In this document: positions 36,564 to 44,540 of the stretch, in pieces | How the letters are laid out: each line of letters begins with the position of its first letter | How positions within the stretch are numbered: the stretch's first letter is position 1 | Source: Flexivirga oryzae | Lineage (GTDB): Bacteria > Actinomycetota > Actinomycetes > Actinomycetales > Dermatophilaceae | DNA: 64,000 nt | Assembly: GCF_014190805.1 (NCBI RefSeq) | Contig: NZ_JACHVQ010000002.1 | Span: forward strand, 124,001 to 188,000 | Direction of reading: 5' to 3' | The notes under the pieces: model-generated | What the model was told of the DNA's origin: nothing | The model's input: the letters and a program-made list of their open reading frames with translations, nothing else | The model's database searches: none | Made by a program: the position numbers and the translations under genes

Positions 36564-37046
36564 TCAGGAGGCGAGCACCTCGTCGAGGGTGGCCTCCGCC
36601 TTGTCCTCGTTGGTGTGCTCGGCGAGCGCCAGCTCGGACACCAGGATCTGCCGTGCCTTGGCGAGCATGCGCTTCTCACCTGCGGAAAGACCGCGATCCT
36701 GGTCACGACGCCACAGGTCGCGGACGACCTCGGCGACCTTGATGACGTCACCGGACGCGAGCTTCTCCAGGTTGGCCTTGTAGCGACGCGACCAGTTGGT
36801 CGGCTCCTCGGTGTGGTCCGCGCGCAGCACCTCGAAGACGTGGTCGAGGCCCTCCTTGCTGACGACGTCACGCACCCCGACCAGGTCGCAGTTCTCGGCC
36901 GGAACCTCGATCTTCAGATCGCCCTGGGCGACCTTGAGAACCAGGTACTGCTTGTCCTCTCCCTTGATCTTGCGGACCTTGATCTCTTCGATGAGGGCCG
37001 CTCCGTGATGCGGGTAAACGACCGTCTCGCCGACCTTGAAAACCAT
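36564..37046 (-). CDS. carD: CarD-family RNA polymerase-binding regulator
   Basis: 160 aa. Residues 1-60 are the RNAP-interaction (Tudor-like) domain: FKVGETVVYPHHGAALIEEI. The C-terminal helical DNA-binding part includes NWSRRYKANLEKLASGD and WRRDQDRGLSAGEKRML, with the conserved Trp near residue 86. Stabilises open promoter complexes, mainly for rRNA and housekeeping genes. Order carD-ispD-ispF-cysS-rlmB is the same as in mycobacteria. GAAAGGGG upstream serves as ribosome binding site. A possible -10 TATTCT is at 37079-37074. Confidence 0.95.
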   Translation of the reverse strand: MVFKVGETVVYPHHGAALIEEIKVRKIKGEDKQYLVLKVAQGDLKIEVPAENCDLVGVRDVVSKEGLDHVFEVLRADHTEEPTNWSRRYKANLEKLASGDVIKVAEVVRDLWRRDQDRGLSAGEKRMLAKARQILVSELALAEHTNEDKAEATLDEVLAS

Positions 37047-37279
37047 GTGTTGTTTTCCCCTTTCGCGACATTCAGAATATCACGAGTTGTGCAGGTCACA
37101 TAAACGTTTCCGCAGGTCAGCGCCTTGCACAGGCGTCCAAGGGAGTCTTGACAAGCGGCGTTCGGCATGCTCCGCGCGCGCGAGATCTGATTGTCGGAGA
37201 CCGGGCGGGCGACATACCGCTCGAGACTCCCGGTCCTGCCCGGTCGAAAGCTGCGCAGCGGGACCGATAGGCTGCGCGT

Positions 37280-37840
37280 GTGACGCGACGACTGTCTTCC
37301 CGACTCAATCCGGTGTCCCGGCCCGCCATTGGCGCACTGGCCCTGGCAGCGACCGCGACGACGCTGAGCGGTTGCATGTACCTCTCGCCGGCGCAGACGA
37401 CCAAGAGCTACGACGCCGCCGACGGCACCAACCAGACGCTCGGCGACGTGCAGCTGCAGAACCTGCTGGTCGTCACCAGCGCGAAGGGACAGCAGGGCCA
37501 GCTGGAGGGCCTCGCGGTCAACAACGGCCAGTCGTCGGTCAAGCTCACCATCAAGGCGGGCTCGGCCTCGACCAAGCTGACGATCCCGCCGGCGACCGCG
37601 GTCCGGCTGGACGGCAAGCGGTCCGGTGACGACACCGCGACCGTCTCACCCGTGACGGTGGCCTCGGTCGCCGCCGCACCGGGTGGCTACCAGAACATCA
37701 GCTTCAGCACCCCGGCCAACGGCACGACCGACGTCCAGGTGCCGGTCCTGCTCGACCAGTACCCCTACGGGACGGCGAGCGAAGCGCACCCGTCATACAC
37801 CCCGCCGCCGGACACCGAGACGCACGAGCCGCCGGCCTGA
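37280..37840 (+). CDS. Actinobacterial lipoprotein of unknown function (LpqE-like)
   Basis: 186 aa, GTG start. Lipobox LSGC with Cys near residue 33 anchors it outside. The mature part is a single beta-rich domain (LQNLLVVTSAKGQQGQLEGLAVNN onwards) resembling copper-chaperone-like/LpqE proteins seen beside carD in other actinobacteria. C-terminus is Pro/Glu/His-rich (PPPDTETHEPPA). Divergent from carD; the 233-bp gap between them shows TTGACA at 37149 but no convincing -10. Function not known. Confidence 0.72.
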   Translation: MTRRLSSRLNPVSRPAIGALALAATATTLSGCMYLSPAQTTKSYDAADGTNQTLGDVQLQNLLVVTSAKGQQGQLEGLAVNNGQSSVKLTIKAGSASTKLTIPPATAVRLDGKRSGDDTATVSPVTVASVAAAPGGYQNISFSTPANGTTDVQVPVLLDQYPYGTASEAHPSYTPPPDTETHEPPA

Positions 37841-37859
37841 TCGGCGCCCCGCACGACAC

Positions 37860-37894
37860 GATCGGCCCCTGACACGCGTTGTCAGGGGCCGATC
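37860..37894. terminator. Bidirectional terminator hairpin between lipoprotein gene and regX3
   Basis: GATCGGCCCCTGACA (37860-37874) and TGTCAGGGGCCGATC (37880-37894) are exact complements, 15-bp stem, loop CGCGT. Located between two convergent stops (37840 and 37912). Confidence 0.8.
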
Positions 37895-37911
37895 TCTGTA
37901 TGCCGTCCGCG

Positions 37912-38595
37912 TCAGGGGGTCTCGAACTTGTAGCCCAGACCGCGCACGGTGACGATGAACCGCGGGTCGCCCGGATCGGGCTCGATCTTGGCACGCAGCC
38001 GCTTGATGTGCACGTCCAGCGTCTTGGTGTCCCCGACGTAGTCGCTGCCCCAGATGCGGTCGATCAGCTGGGAGCGGGTCAGCACCCGGCCGGTGTTGCG
38101 CAACAGCAGCTCGAGCAGCTCGAACTCCTTCAACGGCAACGCCGCCGGCTGCCCGTCGACCACGACCGTGTGCCGCTCGACGTCCATCCGGACCGGCCCG
38201 CCCTCGAGCGTCGCCGGGAGCAACTCCTCGGCCTCCTGACCGCGCCGCAGCACCGCCTTGACCCGGGCCAGCAGCTCCCGCGCCGAATAGGGTTTGGTGA
38301 CGTAGTCGTCGGCCCCGATCTCCAGGCCGACGACCTTGTCGACCTCGCTGTCCTTGGCGGTGAGCATGATGACCGGCACGTTCGACTTCTGCCGCAGCAC
38401 CCGGCACACCTCGATGCCGGACATACCCGGCAGCATCAGGTCGAGCAGCACCAGATCCGCTCCGGTGCGGTCGAATTCGAGCAGTGCGTCGGGGCCGGTC
38501 TCGGCGAGCGCGACGTCATACCCCTCCTTGCCGAGCATGTAGGTGAGCGGGTCCGAGATGGACACTTCGTCCTCGACGACGAGGATGCGCGTCAT
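37912..38595 (-). CDS. regX3: OmpR-family response regulator RegX3 (PhoP-like)
   Basis: 227 aa. Receiver domain 1-118 with acidic pocket (Glu8, Asp9, Glu10), phospho-acceptor Asp52 in LLDLMLPG, Thr79 and Lys101. Winged helix 130-227 ending TVRGLGYKFETP. Close to mycobacterial RegX3, which controls phosphate starvation genes. Start overlaps the senX3 stop by 4 bases, so kinase and regulator are co-translated. Divergent phoU beyond senX3 supports a phosphate role. Confidence 0.93.
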   Translation of the reverse strand: MTRILVVEDEVSISDPLTYMLGKEGYDVALAETGPDALLEFDRTGADLVLLDLMLPGMSGIEVCRVLRQKSNVPVIMLTAKDSEVDKVVGLEIGADDYVTKPYSARELLARVKAVLRRGQEAEELLPATLEGGPVRMDVERHTVVVDGQPAALPLKEFELLELLLRNTGRVLTRSQLIDRIWGSDYVGDTKTLDVHIKRLRAKIEPDPGDPRFIVTVRGLGYKFETP

Positions 38596-39776
38596 GGGGT
38601 GACCTTCCGTGTTGTGTCAGGTATGGCGGGGGTGGTTGGCGAAGCAGCGGGCAGCCGCATGGTGAACGTGGATCCCTGGCCCTCCTCGGACCAGACGGTG
38701 ACCTCGCCGCCGTGGTTGGCGCAGACGTGCTTGACGATCGCCAGGCCGAGTCCGGTGCCTCCGGTGCGTCGGGAGCGGGCGGCGTCGACCCGGTAGAAGC
38801 GTTCGAAGATCCGGTCCAGCTCGCCGGCGGGTATGCCGGAGCCCTGGTCCTTGACGACCACCGAGACGAGGTCGGCGTCGCTGCGCACCGTGACGCTCAC
38901 CTGCGTGTCGTTGTCGGAGTAGTTGACGGCGTTCTCGACGAGGTTGCGGATCGCGGTCGTGACGAGATTCTCGTCGCCATACACCTTGGCCTGTGCGGCG
39001 AAGCTGGTGAGGATCCGAATCCCCTTGTCCTCAGCGAGAAGTCGCACGTGCTCGACGGCGTCCTGTGCACAGCCGACGACGTCCACCAGCACCGGGTCGT
39101 CCAGGGTGTCGCCGACCTGCAGCCGCGACAGCTGGACGATCTCCTGCACGAGGCGACCCAGCCGGATCGTCTCGACCTGCATGCGGCCGGCGAAGCGGTG
39201 CACGGCCTCGCTGTCGTCCCTGGCCTCGTCGACGGCCTCGGCGAGCAGGGTCAGCCCGCTGACCGGGGTCTTCAGCTCGTGCGACACGTTGACGACGAAG
39301 TCGCGGCGGATGTCCTCGACCCGCTGCGCCTGGGTGCGGTCCTCGATGAGCAGCAGCACGTGGCGGTCGCTGAGCGGGGCGACGCGGACACCGAGTGCCA
39401 GGTGGGCACCACCGAGCGGGCCCCGCGCGACCTCGAGCTCGACCTCCCGGGACTCGGCTTCGCGGCGCACTTCGCGCACCAGGTCGAGCATCGCGGGGTG
39501 CGACACCTCCGACGCGCGGACCAGCCCCAGCGCGCCGGCGGTCGGGGCCGACCACACGACCTGGTCGGACGCGTCGACGACGATCACGGTCGAGTGCAGC
39601 ACCCGGAGCACGTCGATCACCGCCGGGGTCAGCGGAGAGGTCTGCGGGACGGTCTCGCGCGCTTCGGGACGTCGGTGGCGGCGCACCACGAGACCGGCCA
39701 CGAAGCCCACGACGAGGGCGATCACCGCGGCGACAACTGCGACCATCACGGCGCCCAATGTACGCACCCCGGACAC
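38592..39776 (-). CDS. senX3: Sensor histidine kinase SenX3
   Basis: 394 aa, GTG start. One or two hydrophobic segments at the N-terminus (8-32), a PAS-like region (55-150), HisKA with NVSHELKTPVSGL (His near 168), then N-box NLVENAVNYSD, DQGSGIP and GTGLGLAIV. Short extracellular part is typical of SenX3/PhoR kinases, which sense phosphate through PhoU/Pst rather than directly. Partner of RegX3. Confidence 0.92.
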   Translation of the reverse strand: MSGVRTLGAVMVAVVAAVIALVVGFVAGLVVRRHRRPEARETVPQTSPLTPAVIDVLRVLHSTVIVVDASDQVVWSAPTAGALGLVRASEVSHPAMLDLVREVRREAESREVELEVARGPLGGAHLALGVRVAPLSDRHVLLLIEDRTQAQRVEDIRRDFVVNVSHELKTPVSGLTLLAEAVDEARDDSEAVHRFAGRMQVETIRLGRLVQEIVQLSRLQVGDTLDDPVLVDVVGCAQDAVEHVRLLAEDKGIRILTSFAAQAKVYGDENLVTTAIRNLVENAVNYSDNDTQVSVTVRSDADLVSVVVKDQGSGIPAGELDRIFERFYRVDAARSRRTGGTGLGLAIVKHVCANHGGEVTVWSEEGQGSTFTMRLPAASPTTPAIPDTTRKVTP

Positions 39777-39843
39777 CCGTTTTTCACCTCAGCGGTCCTG
39801 TATGCCGACTGTCCGATGAGCGTTAATGTGTGCGTCTCCTGTT

Positions 39844-39854
39844 GTTCACCCGGC
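39844..39854 (+). promoter_or_regulatory. PHO-box-like half-site upstream of phoU
   Basis: GTTCACCCGGC matches the 11-bp direct-repeat unit reported for Streptomyces PhoP boxes. It is in the 134-bp gap between divergent senX3 and phoU. A second unit is only weakly present (TTTCACCTCAG at 39782), so this is tentative. Confidence 0.35.
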
Positions 39855-39910
39855 GCAGCGACCCTTCAACCGGAACAACCGGGACCGACCCACGACAGCA
39901 AGGGATGCAC

Positions 39911-40579
39911 ATGCGCGACGCTTTCCACGACGACCTCGACAAGGTGTCGGACGACCTCGTGGAGATGACCACGATGGTCGGGGCCGCGATGCAACGCGCC
40001 ACCAGGGCGCTGCTGGACGCCGATCTCTCCGCGGCCGAGAGCGTGATCGCGGCCGACGACGACATCGACGCCCTGCGCCGCGAGGTGGACGACCGGGCGG
40101 TCGACCTGCTGGCCCGGCAGCAGCCGGTCGCCACCGACCTGCGGATGGTCGTCACCGCGATGCACATGGCCAGCGACATCGAACGGATGGGCGACCTGGC
40201 GCGCCACGTGGCGAAGGCGGCCCGGCGGCGTTATCCGGACGGTGCCGTGCCTGCGGAGCTGCACGGCACGATCGATCGGATGGCGCAGGTGGCCGATCGG
40301 CTGGTCAAGGCGACCGGGCAGGCGATCGCCGCCAAGGACGTGCAGGGCGCGGTGGAGATCGGCCGGATCGACGACGAGATGGACGATCTGCACCGGGCGA
40401 TCTTCGCCGAGCTGCTCGGGCACAGCTGGGACCACGGCACCGAGGCCGCGGTCGACACCACGTTGATCAGCCGCTACTACGAGCGGTTCGGCGATCACGC
40501 GGTCGCCGTCGCCGGACGGATCGTCTACCTGGTCACCGGCCGCTACGGCAGCAGCGCGGAGGGCCTGTCGCGCCGCTGA
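39911..40579 (+). CDS. phoU: Phosphate-uptake regulator PhoU
   Basis: 222 aa; ATG at 39911 with AAGGGA upstream; an in-frame ATG six bases earlier and a longer reading to 39830 exist. Two PhoU three-helix repeats with the metal-binding E/DxxxD signatures: DLRMVVTAMHMASDIERMGD (first) and LISRYYERFGDHAVAVAGR (second). Links the Pst transporter to the SenX3-type kinase and dampens phosphate uptake. Divergent from senX3-regX3. Confidence 0.93.
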   Translation: MRDAFHDDLDKVSDDLVEMTTMVGAAMQRATRALLDADLSAAESVIAADDDIDALRREVDDRAVDLLARQQPVATDLRMVVTAMHMASDIERMGDLARHVAKAARRRYPDGAVPAELHGTIDRMAQVADRLVKATGQAIAAKDVQGAVEIGRIDDEMDDLHRAIFAELLGHSWDHGTEAAVDTTLISRYYERFGDHAVAVAGRIVYLVTGRYGSSAEGLSRR

Positions 40580-40602
40580 CACGCCCCTCCCCCTGCCGCC
40601 CG

Positions 40603-40681
40603 TCCCCCGTCCCCCGGCGCTTTCCCCCGCGCCCGCCCCCCGGCGCTTCTCTCGCGCCGCCCGTCCCGCGGCGCTTCCCCC
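40603..40681. repeat. Degenerate GC-rich direct repeats
   Basis: The word CGGCGCTT recurs at 40615, 40641 and 40669 within C-rich stretches (spacing 26 and 28 bp). It follows the phoU stop and leads into the 12-mer array. No coding potential recognised. Confidence 0.45.
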
Positions 40682-40684
40682 TTG

Positions 40685-40843
40685 CCGAGAGGCCCCGCAA
40701 CGACCGAGAGGCCCAGCAACGACCGAGAGGCTCAGTTGATCGGGCCAAAATCGGCCACCTCGGCCGGGATCAACTGAGCCTCTCGGAAATTAGTGAGCCT
40801 CTCGGCAATTAGTGCGCCCCTGGGTGATTAGTGGGCCTCTCGG
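40685..40843. repeat. 12-mer inverted-repeat array, locus 4 (largest copy)
   Basis: Three left units CCGAGAGGC(C/T)C(C/A) at 40685, 40704 and 40723; four right units at 40775, 40794, 40813 (degenerate TGCGCCCCTGGG) and 40832, all on an exact 19-bp period. The innermost arms are perfect over 19 bases (40723-40741 with 40768-40786). The centre itself can fold (GGCC..GGCC). It ends directly at the gpm stop codon, between convergent phoU and gpm. Confidence 0.92.
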
Positions 40844-41587
40844 TCAGCGGCCCTGGTTGGCCACGGCCTCCGCAGCGGCCTTCGCCGCCACCGGGTCGAG
40901 GTATTCACCGCCGGGAACGGTGGGCCGCAGTTCGTCGTCGAGCCGGTAGAGCAGCGGCTGGCCGGTGGGGATGTTCAGGCCGGCGATGTCGTCGTCGCTG
41001 ATGTTGTCCAGGTGCTTGACCAGGGCGCGCAGCGAGTTGCCGTGCGCCGCCACCAGCACCGTCCGGCCGTCCTTCAGGTCGGGCACGATCGCCTGCTCCC
41101 AGTAGGGCAGGAACCGCGCCACGACGTCCTTGAGGCATTCGGTGCGGGGCAGTTCGTCACCGAGGTCGGCATACCGCACGTCGGCGTCCTGGCTGTATTC
41201 GCTGCCGGCCTCGATCGGCGGCGGCGGCACGTCGAACGACCGGCGCCAGGTCATGAACTGCTCCTCGCCGAACTCCGCCAGCGTCGCCTTCTTGTCCTTG
41301 CCCTGCAGGGCGCCATAGTGCCGCTCGTTGAGCCGCCAGCTGCGCCGCACCGGGATCCAGTGCCGGTCGGCGGTGTCCAGCGCGATCGCCGCCGTCGTGA
41401 TCGCGCGGCGCAACAGGGAGGTGTGCACCACGTCGGGCAGCAGGCCGCCCTCGACCAGCAACTCACCGCCGTGCACCGCCTCGGCCCGCCCGCTCTCGCT
41501 CAACGGGACATCGACCCAGCCGGTGAAGAGGTTCTTGGCGTTCCACTCGGACTCGCCGTGACGAAGCAACACAAGGGTGTAGGTCAT
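40844..41587 (-). CDS. gpmA: 2,3-bisphosphoglycerate-dependent phosphoglycerate mutase
   Basis: 247 aa, usual size for dPGM. Catalytic LLRHGESEWN (phospho-His10), the insert NERHYGALQGKDK, and second His in VAAHGNSLRAL. Interconverts 3- and 2-phosphoglycerate in glycolysis. Follows the YbjN-like gene and mshA in order mshA-ybjN-gpm, as in mycobacteria. Confidence 0.95.
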   Translation of the reverse strand: MTYTLVLLRHGESEWNAKNLFTGWVDVPLSESGRAEAVHGGELLVEGGLLPDVVHTSLLRRAITTAAIALDTADRHWIPVRRSWRLNERHYGALQGKDKKATLAEFGEEQFMTWRRSFDVPPPPIEAGSEYSQDADVRYADLGDELPRTECLKDVVARFLPYWEQAIVPDLKDGRTVLVAAHGNSLRALVKHLDNISDDDIAGLNIPTGQPLLYRLDDELRPTVPGGEYLDPVAAKAAAEAVANQGR

Positions 41588-41596
41588 GGCGCCATC

Positions 41597-42106
41597 CTAT
41601 TCAGCGGCGGCTGCGTCCTCGCCGTGGTCCAGCAGGTGGCGGAACGCCTCCAGGTTGCGTGTCGACTCGCCCCGGCTGATCCGCCAGTCCCACTCCTTCT
41701 GCATCGAGGTGCGGAAACCGATCACCAGCAGCTCGTTGAAGATCTCGTCGGACGCCTCGAGCACCGTCCCCAGCAGCGTGTCGAGGTATGCCGTGTCGAC
41801 GGCCGCCACCGGTGTGCGGCTGATCACGAAGACGTCGCCGTGCTCGTCGGTCGCGTAGGCGATGCCGGGACGGCGCAGGTTGCGTCGCAGCAGGAACCGG
41901 TAGAACTCGGTCTCGTTCTCGTCGGGGTGTCGTATGACGAACGCCGTCGCCGTCAACGAGTGTTCACCGACCAGCAGTGACACGACGGTCTTGAGCTTGC
42001 GCTCCCCCGGCAGCGTCACGACGAATTCGCCGTCCCGTGCCCCGAGCTCCCACTCGACCTCGGCGTCCTTCAGGTAGTCCTCGACCACCTGTCGGGTGTC
42101 TGCCAT
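41597..42106 (-). CDS. YbjN-domain protein
   Basis: 169 aa; ATG at 42106 with GAAGGAGC upstream. YbjN fold (type III secretion chaperone-like): VVSLLVGEHSLTATAFVIR, then FYRFLLRRNLRRPGIAYATDEHGDVFVISRT. No catalytic residues. Conserved between mshA and gpm in actinobacteria; molecular role unknown. Sits 9 bp upstream of the gpm start, likely same transcript. Confidence 0.88.
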   Translation of the reverse strand: MADTRQVVEDYLKDAEVEWELGARDGEFVVTLPGERKLKTVVSLLVGEHSLTATAFVIRHPDENETEFYRFLLRRNLRRPGIAYATDEHGDVFVISRTPVAAVDTAYLDTLLGTVLEASDEIFNELLVIGFRTSMQKEWDWRISRGESTRNLEAFRHLLDHGEDAAAAE

Positions 42107-42134
42107 CTCAGTGCTCCTTCGACGCGGGCGCGGG

Positions 42135-43460
42135 TTACGGGATCGGTGCGGTCGGGAGGTCGGCGAAGTTCGGCAGGTGCAGCTCCGCCACCACTCCGTC
42201 GACCTTCGTGCGGCACGCGTGTTGGTAGACGTCGAGCAACTGGTTGGAGGTTGCGTCCCAGCCGAACGCCGCGGCGTGCTCGATCGCCTTGTGCGACAAC
42301 TCTTCCCGGCCCGTGCGGTCGTCGAGCAGCCGCGCGACGGCCGTCGCCCAGTCATCCGGCTCATGGCCGTCGACGAGCCGGCCCGCGCTGCCAACGGCAT
42401 CCGGCAGCCCGCCGACGTTTGCTGCCACGACCGGCGTGCCGCAGGCTTCCGACTCCAGGGCGACCAGTCCGAACGACTCCGAATAGGACGGAACCGCAAG
42501 CAGATCCGCGGCGCGGTACCACTGCACCAGCTCCTCCCTGTCGACGGGCGGGACGAACTGCACCACATCGGCGATGCCCAGCTCGCGGGCCAGCTGCTGC
42601 AGACCGCGTGGCCGCTCCAGCCCGGTGCCGCTCGGGCCGCCGAGCACGGCCACCACCAGCTTCTCGCGCCGTTCCGGCTCGCGCTCGAGCAGCCGGGCAA
42701 CGGCACGCAGCAGCACGTCCGGTGCCTTCAACGGCTGGATCCGCCCGACGAAGAGCACCACCTGCGCGTCGGCCGGCAGGCACGTTGCAGCGCGGGCGGC
42801 CGCCTTGTCGCCGGGCGTGAACTTCGCCAGATCGACGCCTGGAGAGACGATTTCGACGAGCGCCGGGTCGGCGTCATACAGCTCGACGAGCTCGTGGGCC
42901 TCCCGCGGTGTGTTGGCGACGAGCAGGCTGGCCGCGCGCACGACCTGCTCCTCGCCGATCTCCCGCCCGCCCGGTTCGGGCCGGTCGCCGTCGGCGAGCG
43001 AGGCGTTCTTGACGCGCGCCATCGTGTGCATGGTGTGCACGAGCGGCACGTCCCAGCGGTCGGCCGCCAGCCAGCCGACCTGGCCGCTCAGCCAGTAGTG
43101 CGAGTGCACCAGGTCGTAGTGCCCTTCCGGGCTGTGCGCGACGTGCCGCATCACGCCGGCGGCGAAGGCGCACAGCTGACCGGGCAGGTCGTTCTTGGCC
43201 AGCCCCTCATAGGGTCCGGCGTCGATGTGGCGCACCAGCACACCGGGTGCCAACTGGACCGTCTCGGCGAGCGCCGCGGAGGTGCGACGGGTGAAGATCT
43301 CGACCTCGATCCCCATGCGACCCAGGCGCTTCGCCGTCTCGACGACGTAGACGTTGAGTCCGCCGGCATCGCCGGTGCCGGGCTGATCCAGCGGCGAGGT
43401 GTGCACACTGATCATTGCCACGCGGTGCACAGGACACGGCTGGCACGGGGTAGTCGTCAC
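42135..43460 (-). CDS. mshA: D-inositol-3-phosphate glycosyltransferase (mycothiol step 1)
   Basis: 441 aa; GTG at 43460. A longer open frame upstream is antisense to the methyltransferase gene. GT4 fold: N-terminal domain with HTSPLDQPGTGDAGGLNVYV (UDP-GlcNAc/inositol site) and C-terminal Rossmann domain with LFVGRIQPLKAP and the E-x7-E motif ESFGLVALESEACGTPVVA. Makes GlcNAc-inositol-phosphate for mycothiol. MshD, the last mycothiol enzyme, is at 59.3 kb. Confidence 0.93.
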   Translation of the reverse strand: MTTTPCQPCPVHRVAMISVHTSPLDQPGTGDAGGLNVYVVETAKRLGRMGIEVEIFTRRTSAALAETVQLAPGVLVRHIDAGPYEGLAKNDLPGQLCAFAAGVMRHVAHSPEGHYDLVHSHYWLSGQVGWLAADRWDVPLVHTMHTMARVKNASLADGDRPEPGGREIGEEQVVRAASLLVANTPREAHELVELYDADPALVEIVSPGVDLAKFTPGDKAAARAATCLPADAQVVLFVGRIQPLKAPDVLLRAVARLLEREPERREKLVVAVLGGPSGTGLERPRGLQQLARELGIADVVQFVPPVDREELVQWYRAADLLAVPSYSESFGLVALESEACGTPVVAANVGGLPDAVGSAGRLVDGHEPDDWATAVARLLDDRTGREELSHKAIEHAAAFGWDATSNQLLDVYQHACRTKVDGVVAELHLPNFADLPTAPIP

Positions 43461-43538
43461 CCGGCCAGTGTCCCACCCGGGCCGTGCGGACGCCCTCCGT
43501 GGGCGGCTCTCGGGCGGGGCCTCCCCTACGCTGTGCCG

Positions 43539-44327
43539 GTGCGTGCGGACCGTCCGGTGGGAACGATCACGCGTGGCACGACGGCACCGAACCGGCTGCG
43601 CCGGTGCGACCGGTGGCTCGTGGCCACGCAGGGGTGGCGGCTGCGTCGCCCGGTCGAACCCCCGACCGTGGTCGACCTCGGGTACGGTGCGGCACCGGTC
43701 ACCGCCGTGGAGCTGCGCGACCGGATCCGCACCGTCCGCCCGGATGCCCGGGTGGTCGGCATCGAGATCGACCCCGCCCGGGTTGCGGCCGCCCAGGAAG
43801 TCGCAGGTGACGGGCTGTCCTTCGTGCGTGGCGGGTTCGAGGTACCGGTGCCCGGTCGGGTCACCGTGGTCCGTGCGTTCAACGTGCTGCGGCAGTATGA
43901 CGAGGCGCAGGTGTCCGGGGCGTGGCGTCGCCTCCAGGACCGGCTGACCACCGACGGGCTGATCATCGACGGCACCTGCAACGAGATCGGCCGGGTGATG
44001 ACCTGGGTCGCACTCGATGCGGCAGGCCCGGTGTCGCTCAGCCTGTCGCTGCGGCTGCGCGACCTGGCCACGCCGGCGGTCGTGGCCGAACGGTTGCCGA
44101 AGGCGCTGATCCACCGCAACGTGCCCAGTGAGCGGATCCACGCGTTCCTGCAGGCGCTCGATCACGCGTGGGCGAAGGCGGGACCGCACGCGTCATACGG
44201 CGCCCGGCAGCGTTTCGTGACGGCAGCCGCCACGCTCCGCGGCGACGGCTGGCCGCTGCTGGACCGGCCCGCCCGGTGGCGACTGGGCGAACTCACGGTG
44301 GCCTGGGACGCCGTCGCACCCCGCTGA
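43539..44327 (+). CDS. Class I SAM-dependent methyltransferase
   Basis: 262 aa from GTG 43539 (GTG 43533 equally possible). SAM-binding motif I VVDLGYGAAPVTAVEL (near residue 45), acidic loop GIEIDPARV (motif II), and VVRAFNVLRQYDE. Substrate unknown. Divergent from mshA with a 78-bp gap; this pairing is common in actinobacteria. The region downstream is the 52-bp repeat array. Confidence 0.8.
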   Translation: MRADRPVGTITRGTTAPNRLRRCDRWLVATQGWRLRRPVEPPTVVDLGYGAAPVTAVELRDRIRTVRPDARVVGIEIDPARVAAAQEVAGDGLSFVRGGFEVPVPGRVTVVRAFNVLRQYDEAQVSGAWRRLQDRLTTDGLIIDGTCNEIGRVMTWVALDAAGPVSLSLSLRLRDLATPAVVAERLPKALIHRNVPSERIHAFLQALDHAWAKAGPHASYGARQRFVTAAATLRGDGWPLLDRPARWRLGELTVAWDAVAPR

Positions 44328-44338
44328 ACGCGGCGATT

Positions 44339-44494
44339 CCCGTCCCCAACCACCGACCGTCGGCACCAAGGGTCGCCCACCGACCCCAAACCCGTCCCCA
44401 ACCACCGACCGTCGGCACCACGGGACGCCCACCGACCCCAAACCCGTCCCCAACCACCGACCGTCGGCACCACGGGACGCCCACCGACCCCAGA
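44339..44494. repeat. 52-bp tandem repeat, locus 2 (three units)
   Basis: CCCGTCCCCAACCACCGACC begins at 44339, 44391 and 44443, an exact 52-bp period with few changes between units (first unit AAGGGTCG instead of ACGGGACG). Each unit holds the inverted repeat CCGAC-C-GTCGG inside flanking CCCGT..ACGGG. It fills the gap between the methyltransferase stop and the AfsR-like gene. Confidence 0.88.
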
Positions 44495-44540
44495 ATCCGC
44501 CGCTCCCGGAAAGTCCTTTCCGGTCCGCGAGCGCATTACC

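Noticed and set aside
37047..37279. tRNA or small RNA between carD and the lipoprotein gene
   Set aside because: No cloverleaf-like folding or conserved TTCGA arm was found; the gap looks like two divergent promoters.
42135..44189. 684-aa frame containing mshA
   Set aside because: N-terminal ~243 residues are antisense to the methyltransferase gene; MshA begins near 43460.
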